From positions 1 through 46,867 of the forward strand of contig NZ_AOIM01000033.1 of NCBI RefSeq assembly GCF_000337575.1: a stretch of DNA of 46,867 bases, given 5' to 3'. Position numbers and translations under genes: made by a program. Each line of letters starts with the position of its first letter. The first letter of the stretch is position 1. Positions 7,997 through 15,697 of the stretch are shown here, in pieces. The DNA comes from Natrialba hulunbeirensis JCM 10989 (GTDB lineage Archaea > Halobacteriota > Halobacteria > Halobacteriales > Natrialbaceae). The notes under the pieces are model-generated. The model was not told the DNA's origin, did not search any database, and saw only the letters and a program-made list of their open reading frames with translations.

Positions 7997-8019
7997 ACCG
8001 TTCTGAAACGACGAACGGT
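7997..8019. promoter_or_regulatory. Inverted repeat between prs and the DUF4382-type lipoprotein gene
   Basis: ACCGTTC (7997-8003) and GAACGGT (8013-8019) form a 7-bp perfect inverted repeat with a 9-base spacer. It sits just upstream of a TATA-like CTTACA (8028-8033). It could be an operator for the downstream gene or the 3' hairpin of prs. Confidence 0.35.
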
Positions 8020-8046
8020 CACCTCTGCTTACATCCGGTTCGTACC

Positions 8047-9138
8047 ATGGTCGCAGTAATGACTTCCAGGCAGCCGACGCGAGACGACTCGAGTACAACT
8101 GACCGGCAGACAGATGCCGTCGGACGGCGGACGGTTATCGCCGCCGCCGGCGGAGCTGGAACGACCCTGCTCGCTGGCTGCATGTCCGACGGCGAAGCGG
8201 AGCGAGAGGAAGGGGAGGAGGCGACCGGAACGACGGATAGTTCGACTTCCGAGACGGGATCATTCCGGCTCCTCATTAGCGACATGCCAGCCGATATCGG
8301 TGATTTCGAGCGGTTGGACGTTTCTTTCAACAAGGCACGTATCTTCGACGGTGGAGCCGAAGAAGAGAGCGATGCTGACGGGGAAGAAGACACAGAAGAC
8401 GGTGCGAGCGAGGAAGAAACGGATACGGACGGAACGGAACCGGATGGAGACAGGGATGGAGAGAACGACGGTGAAACAGCCGCTGGCGACGGTAATGACG
8501 ACGAGACGGAGGGCGGCGATGATGGGAGTACTGGCGGTGAGAGTGACGCCGGTACGGACACCGACACCGACACAGATACCGACATCGACGGAAGTGAACG
8601 CCGAGAAGGCTTCTACATTCTCGACCTCGACGGTGCAACCGTCGATCTGACGGAGGTCGTTGGCGACAAAGCAATCGGTGTCTTCGATGGTGAGCTATCA
8701 GCCGGGAGCTACGAAAAAATCGAACTGTTCGTCGAAGAGACCAACGGTATCGTCGACGGCGAGGAGGTCGATGTGACAGTTCCCAGCGAAAAGCTCCAGA
8801 TCACCAGTTCGTTCGAGATTCGAGCCGACGAACCCGTCGAATTCGTGTTCGACATCAACGTAGTCAAACGCGGCCCCGACAACGGGTACAATCTGACGCC
8901 CGTGATATCGAAGAGCGGCGTGAACGGAAACGATGTTAGCGTCGAGGAGATCGAACCCGGTGACGCGGCCGAGGACGCCGATGACGAACCCGACGAGCAA
9001 ACAGACGATGAGGAGGACGGCAGCGACGGTACCGCCACTGACGATGACAATGAGACCGACGATGACGACGCCGACAACGAAAGTGACACTCACGACAGCG
9101 ACGACGAGCGCCCTGATTCAGAAGACGACGAGAACTGA
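8047..9138 (+). CDS. DUF4382-type lipoprotein with acidic insertions
   Basis: A 363-residue surface lipoprotein. A signal of Tat type (GRRTVIAAAGGAGTTLLAGC) ends in a lipobox. The DUF4382-like domain starts at SFRLLISDMPADIGDFERLDVSFNKARIF. It is interrupted by about 90 residues of Asp/Glu/Thr/Gly low complexity, including (TD)n, and resumes with GFYILDLDGATVDLTEVVGDKAIGVFDGELSAGSYEKIELFV and a strand-rich C-terminus. The last about 65 residues are again Asp/Glu-rich. An alternative ATG at 8059 (MTSRQPTRD) fits a TATA-like element about 29 bp upstream slightly better. The domain is common on archaeal and bacterial surfaces; its role is unknown. Confidence 0.8.
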   Translation: MVAVMTSRQPTRDDSSTTDRQTDAVGRRTVIAAAGGAGTTLLAGCMSDGEAEREEGEEATGTTDSSTSETGSFRLLISDMPADIGDFERLDVSFNKARIFDGGAEEESDADGEEDTEDGASEEETDTDGTEPDGDRDGENDGETAAGDGNDDETEGGDDGSTGGESDAGTDTDTDTDTDIDGSERREGFYILDLDGATVDLTEVVGDKAIGVFDGELSAGSYEKIELFVEETNGIVDGEEVDVTVPSEKLQITSSFEIRADEPVEFVFDINVVKRGPDNGYNLTPVISKSGVNGNDVSVEEIEPGDAAEDADDEPDEQTDDEEDGSDGTATDDDNETDDDDADNESDTHDSDDERPDSEDDEN

Positions 9139-9230
9139 CCGCAACTGATGGCGGACCGCACGTAACCACCCCCGCGGCTTTACGCTCAGCTCGACTCACT
9201 TCTCGAGTACGGTGCAGACGCGAAGATAAG

Positions 9231-9320
9231 AGACCAAAAGTACCGCCTCGAACCACTCGGCGGTGATTACTCGGATGCCTCAGCGGCCGCCAGCGACTCG
9301 ATCGCGATCTCGGCATCCAC
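9231..9320 (-). repeat. Degenerate copy of the ileS 3' end and its terminator
   Basis: Reading the minus strand, the segment encodes KKVDAEIAIESLAAAEASE followed by a stop. It mirrors the true IleRS end MEIAIESLATPEASE-stop at 9460-9510. Over the first 45 aligned bases 34 are equal. The region beyond the stop is also copied: an A-run then a CCGCC/GGCGG hairpin at 9231-9265 corresponds to the terminator at 9429-9456. The two copies are about 195 bp apart and form a direct repeat. Part of the 321-bp gene-free interval 9139-9459. Confidence 0.75.
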
Positions 9321-9377
9321 CTTTTTCCGCTCGGGTCGCTCTCTACGTTCGCAACCACTCGCGCAAAAATCTGTCTG

Positions 9378-9423
9378 GCGAGAGCAAAGCTCTCGCTGAC
9401 CTTGCTTCGCTTCGCTCAGCAAG
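9378..9423. repeat. Two adjacent palindromic hairpins downstream of ileS
   Basis: GCGAGAGC-AAA-GCTCTCGC (9378-9396) is followed by CTTGCT (9401-9406) pairing with AGCAAG (9418-9423) around a TCGCTTCGC-rich loop. They lie between the two copies of the ileS 3' end. Similar hairpin clusters occur inside argB (26318-26361). Confidence 0.7.
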
Positions 9424-9428
9424 AGGCC

Positions 9429-9456
9429 AAAAATACCGCTTCGCGAAGCGAAGCGG
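9429..9456 (-). terminator. Hairpin terminator of ileS
   Basis: On the minus strand, three bases after the TAA stop, CCGCTTCGC-TTC-GCGAAGCGG forms a 9-bp perfect stem. It is followed by TATTTTTGG, giving a hairpin plus T-run. Confidence 0.7.
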
Positions 9457-9459
9457 CGC

Positions 9460-12400
9460 TTATTCAGACGCTTCCGGCGTTGCCAACGACTCGATCGCAA
9501 TCTCCATCGCCACGCCTTCAACCTCCCACTCCTTGCGGTGGCCATCGTCGACAACGTCGCCACCGAACTCGTCCGCACGAACCTCCTCGCGGATCAGGTC
9601 CGCGCGCTCGTCGACCAGCGAGGCAACGCGGTCGTCTTCGATCGTGAGTTCCAGCGCGATGCGCTCCTCGACATCTAAGTCGAGGTCCTTGCGCATCTCC
9701 TGCACCCGGCGGATAACCTCGCGAGCGTAGCCCTCGCTCTCGATATCATCAGTGAGCGAGGCGTCGACGTACGCAACCCCGCGGTCGTCGCCGTTCAGCC
9801 CGAAGGCCGTACCGGCGACACCCTCCGGCGTCTGGGTGACGAACGAAACCATCTCCTCGGTGATTTCCTCACCGGACTCGAGTACGTCCTCCACGGCCGC
9901 TGCGATCGACTCGAGTGTCGGGTCGTCGATCCGGGCCTCGTTGAGCGCGTTCATGACCTGGCCGGCGCGGTCGCCGAACGTCGGTCCGAGTTCGCTCATG
10001 TCTGCTTCGGCGCTGTAGTTGAGTTCACCCCAGCGGTCGTCGGGCGAGACGAGTTCGATCTCGCGGGCGTTGAGGCGATCCTCGAGCAGTGGGGTGTGGC
10101 GCTCGACGGCTTCGACGACGCGCTGGTCGTCGGCTGCGACGACGACGCGCGGGACGGGCCAGCGCAGTTTGCGGCCGGCCTGCTGGCGAGCGTTCGCACC
10201 GGCTTCCTCGATGGCGCGCAGGAGTGCGACGTCCTCCTCGAGTTGCTCGTCGACGAACGCTTCGTCGACTTCGGGCCAGTCGCACATGTGGACGGTGTCG
10301 TGTTCGGCGTCGCCGGTGAGCGTGCCGTAGATTTCCTCGCTGATGAACGGCGCGTAGGGAGCGAGCAGCGCGACGGTTTCGCGGAGCACGCGGTAGATGG
10401 TCGCGTAGGCGGCTTCCTTGGAGGCGCTGTCCTCCTCTTCCCACATACGCTCGCGGACGGCCTGCACGTAGAATCGAGAGACGTCCTCGACGACGAAGTC
10501 GATGAGCGCGTTGAGCGCTTTGTCCTGACGGCGCTCTTCGAAGTGTGCAGTCATCTCGTCCTTGGTGGACTGCAGGCGGGCGAGCACCCATTCGTCGATG
10601 AGTTCGAGATCCTCCGCAACGTCTTCGACGGTCGTCGCCTGCGGATCGAAATCATCGAGCCGCATGTACGGCAGCGGGAAGCGGAAGACGTTCCAGAGGG
10701 TCCGCAGGTGGTTCTCCATGGTCTGCATGCCGTCCCAGGAGAAGCGCATGTCGTCGCCCTGCGGGTTGTTCGACAGCAAGAACGCGCGCATCACGTCCCG
10801 GCCGTGGCGGTCGATGGCCTCGTGGGGGTCGATCAGGATGTCCTTGGACTTGGACATTGCGCGGCCGTCGGGCATGAGCGCGTGGCCGTGCATAAGGACC
10901 TCTTCGTATGGAATCTCGCCGAGTGCGGCGGTTCCCATGCCGAGCTGTGACCAGAACCAGCCGCGTGTCTGGTCGTGGGCCTCGAGGATGAAGTCGGCGG
11001 GCCAGAGTTCGTCGAACTGGCTGTCGTCCGAGGGGTAGTTCAGGGTACCCCAGGAGGCAACCGAGGAGTCGAGCCAGACGTCGAACACGTCGGGAACGCG
11101 GGTGTAGGTCGTGCCGTCCTCGGTGATGGTGAGGTCGTCGACGGTGTCCTTGTGCAGGTCGACGCTGTCGTACTCGATGTCCTGATCGACGCGCTCGACG
11201 AGTTCCTCGCGGTCGCCGATGACGATCATGTCCTCATCGTCGTCCCGATCCTCTGGCGTCCAGACGGGCAGCGGAATACCCCAGTAGCGCTGTCGGGAGA
11301 CGTTCCAGTCGGGAGCCTCCTCGACGAAGTCGCGGAAGCGGTTGTCCCGCGCCCAGTCGGGGTGCCACTGGCTGTCCTCGATGTTCTCGAGGAGCTCGTC
11401 TTTCACGTCCGTGATCGTGATGAACCACTGGTCGGTGACGATCTGGATGATGCCCGTATCACAGCGCCAGCAGTGACCATAGCTGTGGGTGACCGTCTCG
11501 GAGGCGAGCAGCGCGCCGTTGTCCTCGAGATCGGCCGTGATCTCTGGATCTGCGTCCTTGACGAACTCGCCTTCGTACTTGCCGGCTTCCTCGGTGTAGA
11601 CACCGTCGCCGTCGACGGGACAGAAGATCGGGAAGCCGAGTTCCGTTCCGCGCTCGAAGTCCTCCTCACCGTGACCCGGTGCGGAGTGGACGAGGCCGGT
11701 ACCGTCGCCGTGCGTGTCGACGTAATCGGCGGCGTAGACCTCGTGGGAACCGTCGGCATCGACGTTGTCTGGGACTTCCTCGGCGAGCGGGTGGTCATAG
11801 GACCAGCCGATCATCTCCTCGCCGGATACCTCCTCGACGACCTCGTAGTCATCGTATCGGCCGGTCTTCAGCACGTTCTCGTGTTTGGCCTCGGCGACGT
11901 ACAGCAGTTCCTCCTCGCCCTCTTTCTCCGCGCGGACGCCGACGTAGTCGCCCTCCTTGTCGACCGCGACGAAGGTGTTCGCCGGGATGGTCCACGGCGT
12001 CGTCGTCCAGATGACGATCGAGCCCTCGCGATCTTCGAGATCGAACTTCACGTAGATCGAGGGGTCCTCGACATCCTCGTACTCGACCTCGTTGTTCGCG
12101 ATTGCCGTCTCACAGCGCGGACACTGCGAGATTGAGCGATGGCCTTTCTCGACTAAGCCGCGCTCTGCAGCCTTCGAGAAGCCCCACCAGGCCGCCTCCA
12201 TGTACTCGGGGCTGACCGTCCGGTAGGGATTCTCCCAGTCCATCCAGACGCCGAAGTCCTGGAAGTCAGACTGGAGGCCCTCGAGTTGCTCGTCTGCGTA
12301 CTCCTTGCAGGCCTCGATGAAGTTCTCCTCGCCGTACTCCTCGATGTCCTTCTTGTTCTCGAAGCCGAGTTGGCCCTCGACGCGAGTCTCGATCGGGAGC

Positions 12401-12672
12401 CCGTGCATGTCGTAGCCCGGTCGGTCAGTGACGTCGTAGCCCTGCATTCGGTGGAAGCGGATGTAGACGTCCTTGAGGGACTTGTTCCAGGTGGTCCCCA
12501 TGTGTGCCGAACCCGACGTGTACGGCGGGCCGTCGACGAAGAAGAACGATTCACCGTCCGATCGATGCTCGACAGTTTGCTCGTAGGCATCGACGTCGTC
12601 CCAGTAGTCGAACACCCGTTGCTCGACGGCATCGGGGTCGTACTGGTCGTCGACCTCGCTAAACCTGCTCAT
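9460..12672 (-). CDS. ileS: Isoleucyl-tRNA synthetase
   Basis: 1070 residues, the usual size of archaeal/eukaryotic-type IleRS. It charges tRNA-Ile and edits Val. The class-I signature HMGT (57-60, HIGH equivalent) follows DGPPYTSGSA. Cys pairs SQCPRC and GHCWRCD lie in the inserted domains. The W-P-ADFILEAHDQTRGWFWSQ motif precedes GRAMSKSKDIL (KMSKS equivalent). The C-terminal anticodon-binding part ends in EIAIESLATPEASE. A TATA-like TCTTTACC about 26 bp before ATG 12672 suggests a leaderless mRNA. The 3' end is followed by a hairpin terminator and, 195 bp on, by a degenerate copy of the last codons. Confidence 0.98.
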   Translation of the reverse strand: MSRFSEVDDQYDPDAVEQRVFDYWDDVDAYEQTVEHRSDGESFFFVDGPPYTSGSAHMGTTWNKSLKDVYIRFHRMQGYDVTDRPGYDMHGLPIETRVEGQLGFENKKDIEEYGEENFIEACKEYADEQLEGLQSDFQDFGVWMDWENPYRTVSPEYMEAAWWGFSKAAERGLVEKGHRSISQCPRCETAIANNEVEYEDVEDPSIYVKFDLEDREGSIVIWTTTPWTIPANTFVAVDKEGDYVGVRAEKEGEEELLYVAEAKHENVLKTGRYDDYEVVEEVSGEEMIGWSYDHPLAEEVPDNVDADGSHEVYAADYVDTHGDGTGLVHSAPGHGEEDFERGTELGFPIFCPVDGDGVYTEEAGKYEGEFVKDADPEITADLEDNGALLASETVTHSYGHCWRCDTGIIQIVTDQWFITITDVKDELLENIEDSQWHPDWARDNRFRDFVEEAPDWNVSRQRYWGIPLPVWTPEDRDDDEDMIVIGDREELVERVDQDIEYDSVDLHKDTVDDLTITEDGTTYTRVPDVFDVWLDSSVASWGTLNYPSDDSQFDELWPADFILEAHDQTRGWFWSQLGMGTAALGEIPYEEVLMHGHALMPDGRAMSKSKDILIDPHEAIDRHGRDVMRAFLLSNNPQGDDMRFSWDGMQTMENHLRTLWNVFRFPLPYMRLDDFDPQATTVEDVAEDLELIDEWVLARLQSTKDEMTAHFEERRQDKALNALIDFVVEDVSRFYVQAVRERMWEEEDSASKEAAYATIYRVLRETVALLAPYAPFISEEIYGTLTGDAEHDTVHMCDWPEVDEAFVDEQLEEDVALLRAIEEAGANARQQAGRKLRWPVPRVVVAADDQRVVEAVERHTPLLEDRLNAREIELVSPDDRWGELNYSAEADMSELGPTFGDRAGQVMNALNEARIDDPTLESIAAAVEDVLESGEEITEEMVSFVTQTPEGVAGTAFGLNGDDRGVAYVDASLTDDIESEGYAREVIRRVQEMRKDLDLDVEERIALELTIEDDRVASLVDERADLIREEVRADEFGGDVVDDGHRKEWEVEGVAMEIAIESLATPEASE

Positions 12673-12724
12673 ACCTCACGTAATTGCCTGGGATGGTAAA
12701 GAGGAATCGATATTGCAGGTCAGC

Positions 12725-12740
12725 GACTGGCTGGCCAGTC
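12725..12740. promoter_or_regulatory. Inverted repeat upstream of ileS
   Basis: GACTGGC-TG-GCCAGTC is a 7-bp perfect inverted repeat 53-68 bp before the ileS ATG. No T-box or known tRNA-responsive element is apparent. Its function is open. Confidence 0.3.
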
Positions 12741-12805
12741 AGCAACTGGATGACTGGGCGGGCATCCGGATGTCAGAGTGCCAGAATCGCTCGCGGTGTA
12801 AGGAC

Positions 12806-12835
12806 GTGATGACGCAGGATGTGATGACGCAGAAC
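12806..12835. repeat. 15-bp tandem duplication
   Basis: GTGATGACGCAGGAT is followed directly by GTGATGACGCAGAAC. It is a simple two-copy tandem repeat in the ileS / small-membrane-protein intergenic region (12673-12925). Confidence 0.7.
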
Positions 12836-12925
12836 GGCACCGGCGTCGTGGGCCTCCCGCGAGAACGAACGCGACGCCGACGGTTCGACACGCCTATCGG
12901 TCAGGGATCGAACAGGGACACAGGA

Positions 12926-13189
12926 ATGCTCTCGGCTCGCGATGCGATCGGATTGCTCCTCGACCGCGAAGTAGCGAAACTCGCCGTCGTCGTGGCTGTC
13001 GGCTGGTGGATGATCTGGACGGGCGTCGGGTCGACGAACTGGATCGAGTTTTCGGGTGTCGTACGCGGACTCGACGACCTCCTCTCCATGCTCGCCGTCC
13101 TCGTCGGCGCGATACTCGCGTTCGTCGGGACGCTCGCACTGGTGGTCAAACTCGTTTACGACGCAGTTGTCCTCGCTAACGCGAGCTAG
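12926..13189 (+). CDS. Small two-helix membrane protein, unknown
   Basis: 87 residues from ATG 12926 (MLSARDAIGLLLDREVAKLAV). Two hydrophobic segments (about 18-32, VVVAVGWWMIW, and about 55-78, MLAVLVGAILAFVGTLALVV) flank a short loop with the basic/acidic residues expected at a membrane edge. The reading frame is open further upstream, but that part is arginine-rich and unlike a protein start. No recognised domain. It ends 17 bp before the convergent stop at 13207. Confidence 0.65.
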   Translation: MLSARDAIGLLLDREVAKLAVVVAVGWWMIWTGVGSTNWIEFSGVVRGLDDLLSMLAVLVGAILAFVGTLALVVKLVYDAVVLANAS

Positions 13190-13206
13190 CGCAATCGGTA
13201 CCCGGT

Positions 13207-13434
13207 CTACTGTCCTCGGACCCCACGGAGAACCTTCTGATAGCCGAGTCCGTAAACGCCTGCGTAGAGCATGATCCCGCCGATCGCGGCGAGCCACAGC
13301 GCCACCATCGTCTCCCCCGAGCCGAAGTGCTGCAGACTCGCGTACTCGGCAGCAGCGCCAGCAATCGTGAGTGCGCCGGCAGCAACGGTGTATAACAGCA
13401 GTGACAGTGATTCTGCAAGCAGTTCTGAAGCCAT
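13207..13434 (-). CDS. Small two-helix membrane protein, unknown
   Basis: 75 residues from ATG 13434 (MASELLAESLSLLLYTVAAG). It has hydrophobic helices at about 8-30 and 40-62 (MVALWLAAIGGIMLYAGVYGLG) and a basic tail (QKVLRGVRGQ). It faces the convergent gene at 12926-13189. The longer in-frame start at 13482 adds only 16 residues that do not look like a signal. No function known. Confidence 0.65.
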   Translation of the reverse strand: MASELLAESLSLLLYTVAAGALTIAGAAAEYASLQHFGSGETMVALWLAAIGGIMLYAGVYGLGYQKVLRGVRGQ

Positions 13435-13558
13435 TGAGTCCGGTAAGACACCCGAGAAAGGTAAACTTGTTCCCGCGAGCAACAGATCGCGGTCGAAATC
13501 AGTTAGATTGCTGATCCGGCCCGCCTATACTCGTTGAAACCCAACCTCGGAACAGATC

Positions 13559-14290
13559 GTGCCCGCCCCTGACCCGCCATTCCCCGACTCCCGAAACGTC
13601 ATCGAACCGGACTGCCAGCGGTGTCCGGCACTCGCTGAACACCGCACCTGCATCTCGTGGGGAACCGGTCCGCTCGACGCCGACGTGCTTGTCATCGGCG
13701 AAGCACCAGGCTCCGGCAACCCCGACGCCGACGACTGGCAGGGTGGCAACTGGACCGGCAAGGCCTACACCTCACGTCACTCCGGTCGACGCATCCGTCG
13801 CATGGTCGAGCGAATCGGCTACGGGGACGACGCCTACTACACCAACGCGGTGAAATGCTTCCCCTCGAACGAGGATTCACGCGCCACGACAGCGAGCGGT
13901 GAAGTCGCGAGCACCGAGACCTCGGCTACCGAGGAGCTCCCGGATAACCGCGAACCTACACCAGCAGAGCGTACGAACTGCCGTACCCACCTCGTCACCG
14001 AGGTTGAGACGCTCGAGCCGGCCGTGTTGCTCGCGACGGGGAAACACGCGACGAAATCGGTGCTGGCAGCCGAGGACCAAGAGCTGGACGGCTTCATCGA
14101 GATGGTACTTGAGCCGGTTCGCTGTGAGCAACTCGAGACGTGGCTCGTGCCGATCCTGCACCCCTCGTATCAGGACGTGTGGATCGGCCGGTTAGGGTAC
14201 GAGCCGGAGGAGTACCTCGCGGCGATTCGGGAGGTGGTGGACGAATGCGTCGAGTGCGTCGAGTGCGGCGAGCGCGATGGATCAGCGTAG
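13559..14290 (+). CDS. Uracil-DNA glycosylase, family 4-like (Fe-S)
   Basis: 243 residues. It removes uracil from DNA to start base-excision repair of deaminated cytosine. Motif A GEAPGSGNPD (47-56), a TGKAY segment, the KCFP segment and the motif B region ILHPSYQ (159-165) are family features. Cys19 and Cys22 (CQRC), Cys100 and Cys131 have the spacing of a 4Fe-4S ligand set. Between Cys100 and Cys131 there is an insertion of about 20 Ser/Thr/Glu-rich residues. The C-terminal tail CVECVECGERD adds three more cysteines, which is unusual. The GTG start at 13559 has a TATA-like CCTATACTC about 32 bp upstream. Family 4, family 5 and UdgX types need an alignment to separate. Confidence 0.85.
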   Translation: MPAPDPPFPDSRNVIEPDCQRCPALAEHRTCISWGTGPLDADVLVIGEAPGSGNPDADDWQGGNWTGKAYTSRHSGRRIRRMVERIGYGDDAYYTNAVKCFPSNEDSRATTASGEVASTETSATEELPDNREPTPAERTNCRTHLVTEVETLEPAVLLATGKHATKSVLAAEDQELDGFIEMVLEPVRCEQLETWLVPILHPSYQDVWIGRLGYEPEEYLAAIREVVDECVECVECGERDGSA

Positions 14291-14336
14291 GAAATCTGGC
14301 GGGGTCAGCGATCGCGGCTCGGCACCGCTCGGTCGG

Positions 14337-14501
14337 TCAGACCGACCCCGTGACCATGAAATAGACGAACGTGAAGAACGCGAACCAGAGCAGGGTTCTG
14401 AGGAAGAGTTTGCTGTAGATGTCCTTGATCGGTGCCATCGCGTGGAACTGCCGCTCGGCACGAAACAGTCGTTGCAGCGGCGTCTCGTTTCGATCGCTCA
14501 T
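14337..14501 (-). CDS. Small single-pass membrane protein
   Basis: 54 residues from ATG 14501 (MSDRNETPLQRLFRAERQF). The N-terminal half is hydrophilic and basic (HAMAPIKDIYSKLFLR); one C-terminal transmembrane helix (TLLWFAFFTFVYFMVTG) nearly reaches the end. Conserved-looking composition and codon use support a real gene, but the family is unknown to me. It diverges from the HIT gene at 14642; a strong inverted repeat lies between them. Confidence 0.6.
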   Translation of the reverse strand: MSDRNETPLQRLFRAERQFHAMAPIKDIYSKLFLRTLLWFAFFTFVYFMVTGSV

Positions 14502-14602
14502 GGCAGTACGTGAGCGATAGGCACGGTTCATAGTTACCTGTTCCGGAGACAGCGACACAGTTCGGTACTCGAGACGGTCCGACCAACGAGCCGCCCCGAC
14601 CA

Positions 14603-14621
14603 GCGGTAACCTTCTTACCGC
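14603..14621. promoter_or_regulatory. Inverted repeat in the HIT-gene promoter
   Basis: GCGGTAA-CCTTC-TTACCGC: 7-bp perfect arms, 5-base spacer, 21-39 bp before the HIT ATG. It overlaps the place where a TATA box is expected (CTTCTTACC), so a bound protein would compete with TBP. It also lies upstream of the divergent small membrane gene. Confidence 0.5.
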
Positions 14622-14641
14622 GAGCCGACACACAGTGGCGT

Positions 14642-15061
14642 ATGAGCACGATCTTCACCCAGATCGTCGAGGGAGAGATTCCCGCCCGAATCGTGTACGA
14701 AGACGAGACTACGGTCGCCTTCCTCGACGCCAATCCGCTGGCACCGGGACACACGCTCGTGATCCCGAAAGACGAGTACGAACGGCTGAACGACGTTCCC
14801 GCGGACGTTGCAACGGATCTCTACGACACAATCCACCGGATGGTTCCCGCCGTCGAGGACGCTGTCGACGCGGATGCGACGACCGTCGCGTTCAACAACG
14901 GCGAGGAAGCCGGCCAGGAGGTCCCGCACGTCCACTGTCACATCGTCCCGCGCTTCGAGGGCGACGGTGGCGGCCCTATCCACGCTGTCGCGGGCGAGGC
15001 GCCCGATCTCGACGACGACGAACTCGACGAGATTGCGGCAGGTATCGAGTCCGAGGCCTGA
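14642..15061 (+). CDS. hit: HIT family nucleotide hydrolase (Hint/bis-5'-nucleosyl type)
   Basis: 139 residues. A histidine-triad protein hydrolysing adenosine 5'-phosphoramidates or dinucleoside polyphosphates. The triad is H96-V-H98-C-H100 (HVHCHIVPR). The upstream N-N-G-E-E-A-G-Q segment (85-92) and the N-terminal IFTQIVEGEIPARIVYEDE are typical of the Hint branch. The acidic C-terminal tail is a halophile feature. Single gene with its own promoter. The 167-bp stretch behind it holds only a CGGTTCGAACCG palindrome (about 15076-15087). Confidence 0.95.
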   Translation: MSTIFTQIVEGEIPARIVYEDETTVAFLDANPLAPGHTLVIPKDEYERLNDVPADVATDLYDTIHRMVPAVEDAVDADATTVAFNNGEEAGQEVPHVHCHIVPRFEGDGGGPIHAVAGEAPDLDDDELDEIAAGIESEA

Positions 15062-15228
15062 ATCGGATCAGATCGACGGTTCGAACCGAATCAGATTGAC
15101 TCCTCACGTAACTCGAGTGGGTTCGAAAGACAACAGCAACCCGCGAGCAGCAAACAGCAGATCAGCACCACAGTCACACACCCGCCGCCCGTGACCCTTT
15201 TCTCACTCCGGCGTAACTCTCGGCACAG

Positions 15229-15543
15229 ATGAGCACCCTCGACCGGCTTCGGACTCGCATCCGCGAGTTGCCGATCTCTATTCCAGCGGTACTCGAGTTA
15301 GCCAGCGTCTGCATCTGTATCGGGTTGTTCGTGGGGACGTTCGTGGCGCTTGCGAGTGGGATCCCGGGGGCAGAAAGTGGTGCGGCTGGGGCGGGTGGAG
15401 CGAGTGGAGCGACAGGCGCGGGCGACACAATCGGCGGGAGTGGCGGAACCGAACTGCTGTGGCTCGGGATCATCGCCGTTGGCGCTGCGTTCGTCGTCTT
15501 CTGGACGGCGCTGGTGCCGGTGGTCGAACGGGTGTACTACTAA
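15229..15543 (+). CDS. Small two-helix membrane protein with Gly/Ala-rich loop
   Basis: 104 residues: a basic N-terminus (LDRLRTRIRELPIS), helix 1 (about 18-43, AVLELASVCICIGLFVGTFVALASG), a loop of about 30 residues almost entirely Gly, Ala, Ser and Thr, and helix 2 (about 74-97, LLWLGIIAVGAAFVVFWTALVPVV) ending VERVYY. ATG 15229. No family recognised. Confidence 0.6.
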   Translation: MSTLDRLRTRIRELPISIPAVLELASVCICIGLFVGTFVALASGIPGAESGAAGAGGASGATGAGDTIGGSGGTELLWLGIIAVGAAFVVFWTALVPVVERVYY

Positions 15544-15697
15544 CTCCTGAACGATTGGCTTTGGTAAATCGCCATACAGTACCGAGTTGAGCCGGCACAA
15601 CGAGGGAGGTGAAGCGGAAAACGGCGGATGGTTCACGTCCAAAATCTCTCGCTTCACCGGGACGGTCGTGTCGTTGGCTCGACCATCCTGCAGACGC

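Noticed and set aside
10975..12135. 386-residue plus-strand frame inside ileS
   Set aside because: Antisense shadow of IleRS; Leu/Val/Asp-rich composition arises from GC-rich complement codons, no family resemblance.
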